Source: Gammaproteobacteria bacterium
Lineage (GTDB): Bacteria > Pseudomonadota > Gammaproteobacteria > UBA6429 > Thiohalophilaceae
Assembly (NCBI GenBank): GCA_029882235.1
Contig: JAOULB010000066.1
Coordinates: 1 to 8,483, forward strand
Direction: 5' to 3'
DNA: 8,483 nucleotides
The position numbers and the translations under genes were made by a program. Numbering within the stretch: the first letter of the stretch is position 1; every line of letters starts with the position of its first letter. Below the pieces are notes generated by a model that was given only the letters and a program-made list of their open reading frames with translations, was not told the DNA's origin and made no database searches. Of the stretch, positions 7,347 through 8,483 are shown piece by piece.

Positions 7347-7463
7347 GTCCGGTCTCGGCCGGACAGCCGAGTTCATTTTCTTTGAAACGCTCAAAGAAAA
7401 CGAACCAAAAGTTGACGTGCAGGAAGCACTAATACTGCGGGGCCATGGATGGCCAGGAGCAGT
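7347..7463. repeat. Series of consecutive hairpins of unknown nature
   Basis: Three inverted repeats follow one another. First, GTCCGG (7347-7352) / CCGGAC (7359-7364), overlapping an alternative CTCGGC (7354-7359) / GCCGAG (7366-7371). Second, a long stem GTTC-A-TTTTCTTTGA (7371-7385) / TCAAAGAAAA-C-GAAC (7391-7405), 14 pairs with one mismatch and a five-base loop. Third, ACTGC (7434-7438) / GCAGT (7459-7463) enclosing GGCCA (7441-7445) / TGGCC (7450-7454). An open frame crosses them but has no ribosome site, so they are treated as non-coding structure. Confidence 0.6.
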
Positions 7464-7476
7464 GCAACCGCCCCAA

Positions 7477-7617
7477 CTGGCGCAAGCATGTTGTGATGAT
7501 TTGTTTTCAGTAAGGAAGTCCGCAGAAGGGATATCCATATCCCTCTGCGGACTGGCTGCATCCTTGCAGCCACTGATTTATAAAATCAACTGAAAACAAA
7601 TTATCACAACGCGCCAG
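7477..7617. repeat. Imperfect inverted repeat that folds into a four-way cloverleaf
   Basis: The outer stem is 7491-7511 paired with 7589-7609: 20 of 21 Watson-Crick pairs, the odd one (7498 G, 7602 T) being a G-U wobble on plus-strand RNA. Inside are three separate hairpins: 7517-7534/7537-7553 (17 pairs, one bulge), GGCTGCA (7554-7560)-TCCT-TGCAGCC (7565-7571), and TGATTT (7574-7579)-ATA-AAATCA (7583-7588). Beyond the outer stem, CTGGCGC (7477-7483) pairs with GCGCCAG (7611-7617), and CCCC (7471-7474) can pair with GGGG (7622-7625). Nearly every base of the 119-base core is paired or in a tight loop. It could be a non-autonomous mobile element, a structured RNA or a DNA-fold substrate; sequence alone does not decide. 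Confidence 0.75.
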
Positions 7618-7668
7618 CAAAGGGGAATGACTCAGCGAATGGGCAGTCGCGCTTGAATAACAACATGC

Positions 7669-7694
7669 GGCGGATTACGCTACGCTAATCCGCC
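7669..7694. repeat. REP-like palindrome
   Basis: GGCGGATTA (7669-7677), loop CGCTACGC, TAATCCGCC (7686-7694): a perfect 9-base-pair hairpin. The sequence form (GGCGGATTA...TAATCCGCC followed by CTACG) resembles intergenic palindromes dispersed in many proteobacterial genomes (inference; copy number cannot be checked in one window). Confidence 0.6.
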
Positions 7695-7877
7695 CTACGA
7701 GCTGGAAAGTGAGCGATGATGGGTAATAAACACCTCAATTTGTGTTGCACGCGAGAGGCATAAAAATATGCGTCCCTTGGGTTAACTGTTTATGAGATTG
7801 GGGAGATCAAGAGATCAGTGCACACTTCAAAATCCCTTTGTGCTTAATCAACTATTTCCCAAGCTCGGTAGTATGAT

Positions 7878-7905
7878 TTGCTAATCATTTTAATCCTGTT
7901 AAAAT
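7878..7905 (+). promoter_or_regulatory. Sigma-70 promoter of the lipoprotein gene, with extended -10
   Basis: TTGCTA (7878-7883), 16-base spacer, TAAAAT (7900-7905), preceded by TGT that makes an extended -10 (TGTTAAAAT). Transcription would start near 7912, giving a leader of about 23 bases with the AAAGGGA ribosome site. Confidence 0.55.
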
Positions 7906-7934
7906 TGTGGTAATTGTAAATAAAGGGATTTTAT

Positions 7935-8483
7935 ATGTTGAAGTTTTTAGTTTTGTACCTGGGAAGTCTTATCTTGTTATCAGGATGTGGGGGTGCTGAT
8001 AGTAATGGAAGTCACCGGTTTCCAGTCATCGAGATCACACCTAAGAGTGGGGATATCATCCTCGATATTGAACTAGCTGAACTGACCGACGTGCCTGCAT
8101 CGGTTCCAGAGAGGTTTCTTGCCGATTACCGTTGGGGCGCCTATTTTGATGTTGATCAAGACAATAAGCTTTCAGTAGGTGATCTGGAGCTGGAAGTCCG
8201 TTTACATAGCTCGGTACCCAATAGTTATGTCCGGGATCGATTTGAATTTTTTCTGTCTGAGGTAACAGAAGTAAATGATTCATATTCTCAACAAACAGCC
8301 AGAGATAAAGGTGAAGCTATTCCTAGTGGAAACTCTTTGATTATCCAGGCAAACATAAGTAGGGATGCCTTATACGAGAAGCTTGGATACGATATTCCTG
8401 TCTATTTTTATGCCTACGCCTGGATTGAAGAGTCAGGTAGTATCGATGATATGCCATTTACAGGTATCGTTGCAGGAGATACA
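7935..8483 (+). CDS. Lipoprotein with EF-hand-like loop, 3' end outside window
   Basis: The reading frame stays open from ATG 7935 to the window edge (183 residues visible). The N-terminus MLKFLVLYLGSLILLSGCGG is a lipoprotein signal peptide with lipobox LSGC, so Cys18 should be lipidated after cleavage; no Asp follows the Cys (Gly at +2), consistent with sorting to the outer membrane. Residues 72-83, DVDQDNKLSVGD, match a calcium-binding EF-hand/dockerin-like loop (acidic at 1, 3, 5 and 12, hydrophobic at 8). The rest is beta-rich and acidic and matches no family I can name. AAAGGGA at 7922-7928, six bases before ATG, gives a strong ribosome site, and a promoter lies just upstream, so the gene is probably transcribed on its own. 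Function unknown; a surface or periplasmic calcium-dependent binding role is only inference. Confidence 0.85.
   Translation, partial: MLKFLVLYLGSLILLSGCGGADSNGSHRFPVIEITPKSGDIILDIELAELTDVPASVPERFLADYRWGAYFDVDQDNKLSVGDLELEVRLHSSVPNSYVRDRFEFFLSEVTEVNDSYSQQTARDKGEAIPSGNSLIIQANISRDALYEKLGYDIPVYFYAYAWIEESGSIDDMPFTGIVAGDT

Larger units (their letters stand above)
7213..7934. other. Gene-free stretch of about 720 bases rich in inverted repeats
   Basis: No open frame here has a ribosome site or recognisable product. The first two thirds (7221-7694) hold several independent inverted repeats, listed separately. From 7700 to about 7870 no structure stands out apart from a small GCATA-AAAA-TATGC hairpin at 7758-7771. 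The last 60 bases carry the promoter and ribosome site of the lipoprotein gene. No terminator with a T-tract is visible after algR. Confidence 0.7.

Noticed and set aside
7296..7538. 80-codon open frame on the minus strand
   Set aside because: Lies over the same inverted repeats, shows no ribosome site or domain, and is expected where palindromes keep both strands open.
7333..7593. 86-codon open frame on the plus strand
   Set aside because: No ribosome site before its ATG codons, and it runs through several palindromes that dictate its codons. Better explained as structured non-coding DNA.
7491..7609. Cloverleaf read as a tRNA or tRNA-like gene
   Set aside because: No acceptor CCA, D-loop or T-loop consensus (no GTTCGA-type loop); the outer stem is 21 pairs and the first hairpin 17, far too long for tRNA.
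7477..7617. Integron attC recombination site
   Set aside because: Size and overall pairing fit loosely, but the core motifs (GTTRRRY / RYYYAAC) are missing at the ends, and no integrase or cassette array is nearby.
7213..7934. Insertion sequence or CRISPR array
   Set aside because: No transposase frame, no terminal repeats with target duplication, and no regularly spaced direct repeats.
8056..8283. 75-codon open frame on the minus strand
   Set aside because: Antisense to the lipoprotein gene, which has a promoter, ribosome site, lipobox and a frame open to the window end.

Overview
The window looks like a gammaproteobacterial chromosome. The best evidence is the divergent pair argH / algZ-algR, the arrangement known around algR in Pseudomonas. 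The proteins are typically gammaproteobacterial (an EstB-like carboxylesterase, a periplasmic c-type cytochrome, a small outer-membrane barrel). Base composition appears balanced by eye but was not computed. The cytochrome/DUF302 pair suggests a respiring environmental bacterium; genus cannot be named from this sequence.

Layout. Bases 2-643 hold the 3' part of an alpha/beta-hydrolase esterase. Bases 730-2240 hold a two-gene, ATGA-overlapping operon: an exported dihaem cytochrome c with a DUF302 domain at its C-terminus, followed by an exported stand-alone DUF302 protein. Bases 2353-3195 encode a PAS-GGDEF protein whose signature is degenerate (SDNEF), preceded by a sequence resembling a sigma-28 (FliA) promoter. 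A hairpin region at 3224-3260 separates it from a convergent minus-strand gene for a small outer-membrane beta-barrel protein (3271-3849). argH follows on the minus strand (3935-5323). Diverging from argH is a two-component system: an AlgZ/FimS-type membrane histidine kinase (5376-6509) overlapping the gene for an AlgR-type LytTR response regulator (6487-7212).

After algR, where Pseudomonas has hemC, there is a gene-free stretch of about 720 bases (7213-7934). It is packed with inverted repeats: a REP-like palindrome at 7262-7285, a series of hairpins at 7347-7463, a 141-base structure at 7477-7617 that folds on paper into a four-way cloverleaf, and another REP-like palindrome at 7669-7694. 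This is the least explained and most interesting part of the window. Downstream, with its own good promoter and ribosome binding site, begins a lipoprotein with an EF-hand-like loop (7935 to the window end, incomplete).

How the genes fit together. The cytochrome and DUF302 proteins probably work together in the periplasm. The PAS-GGDEF protein and the AlgZ/AlgR-type pair are both signalling systems of kinds linked in relatives to surface behaviour and motility. argH is housekeeping arginine synthesis, and its link to algZ/algR appears to be conserved position rather than shared function.
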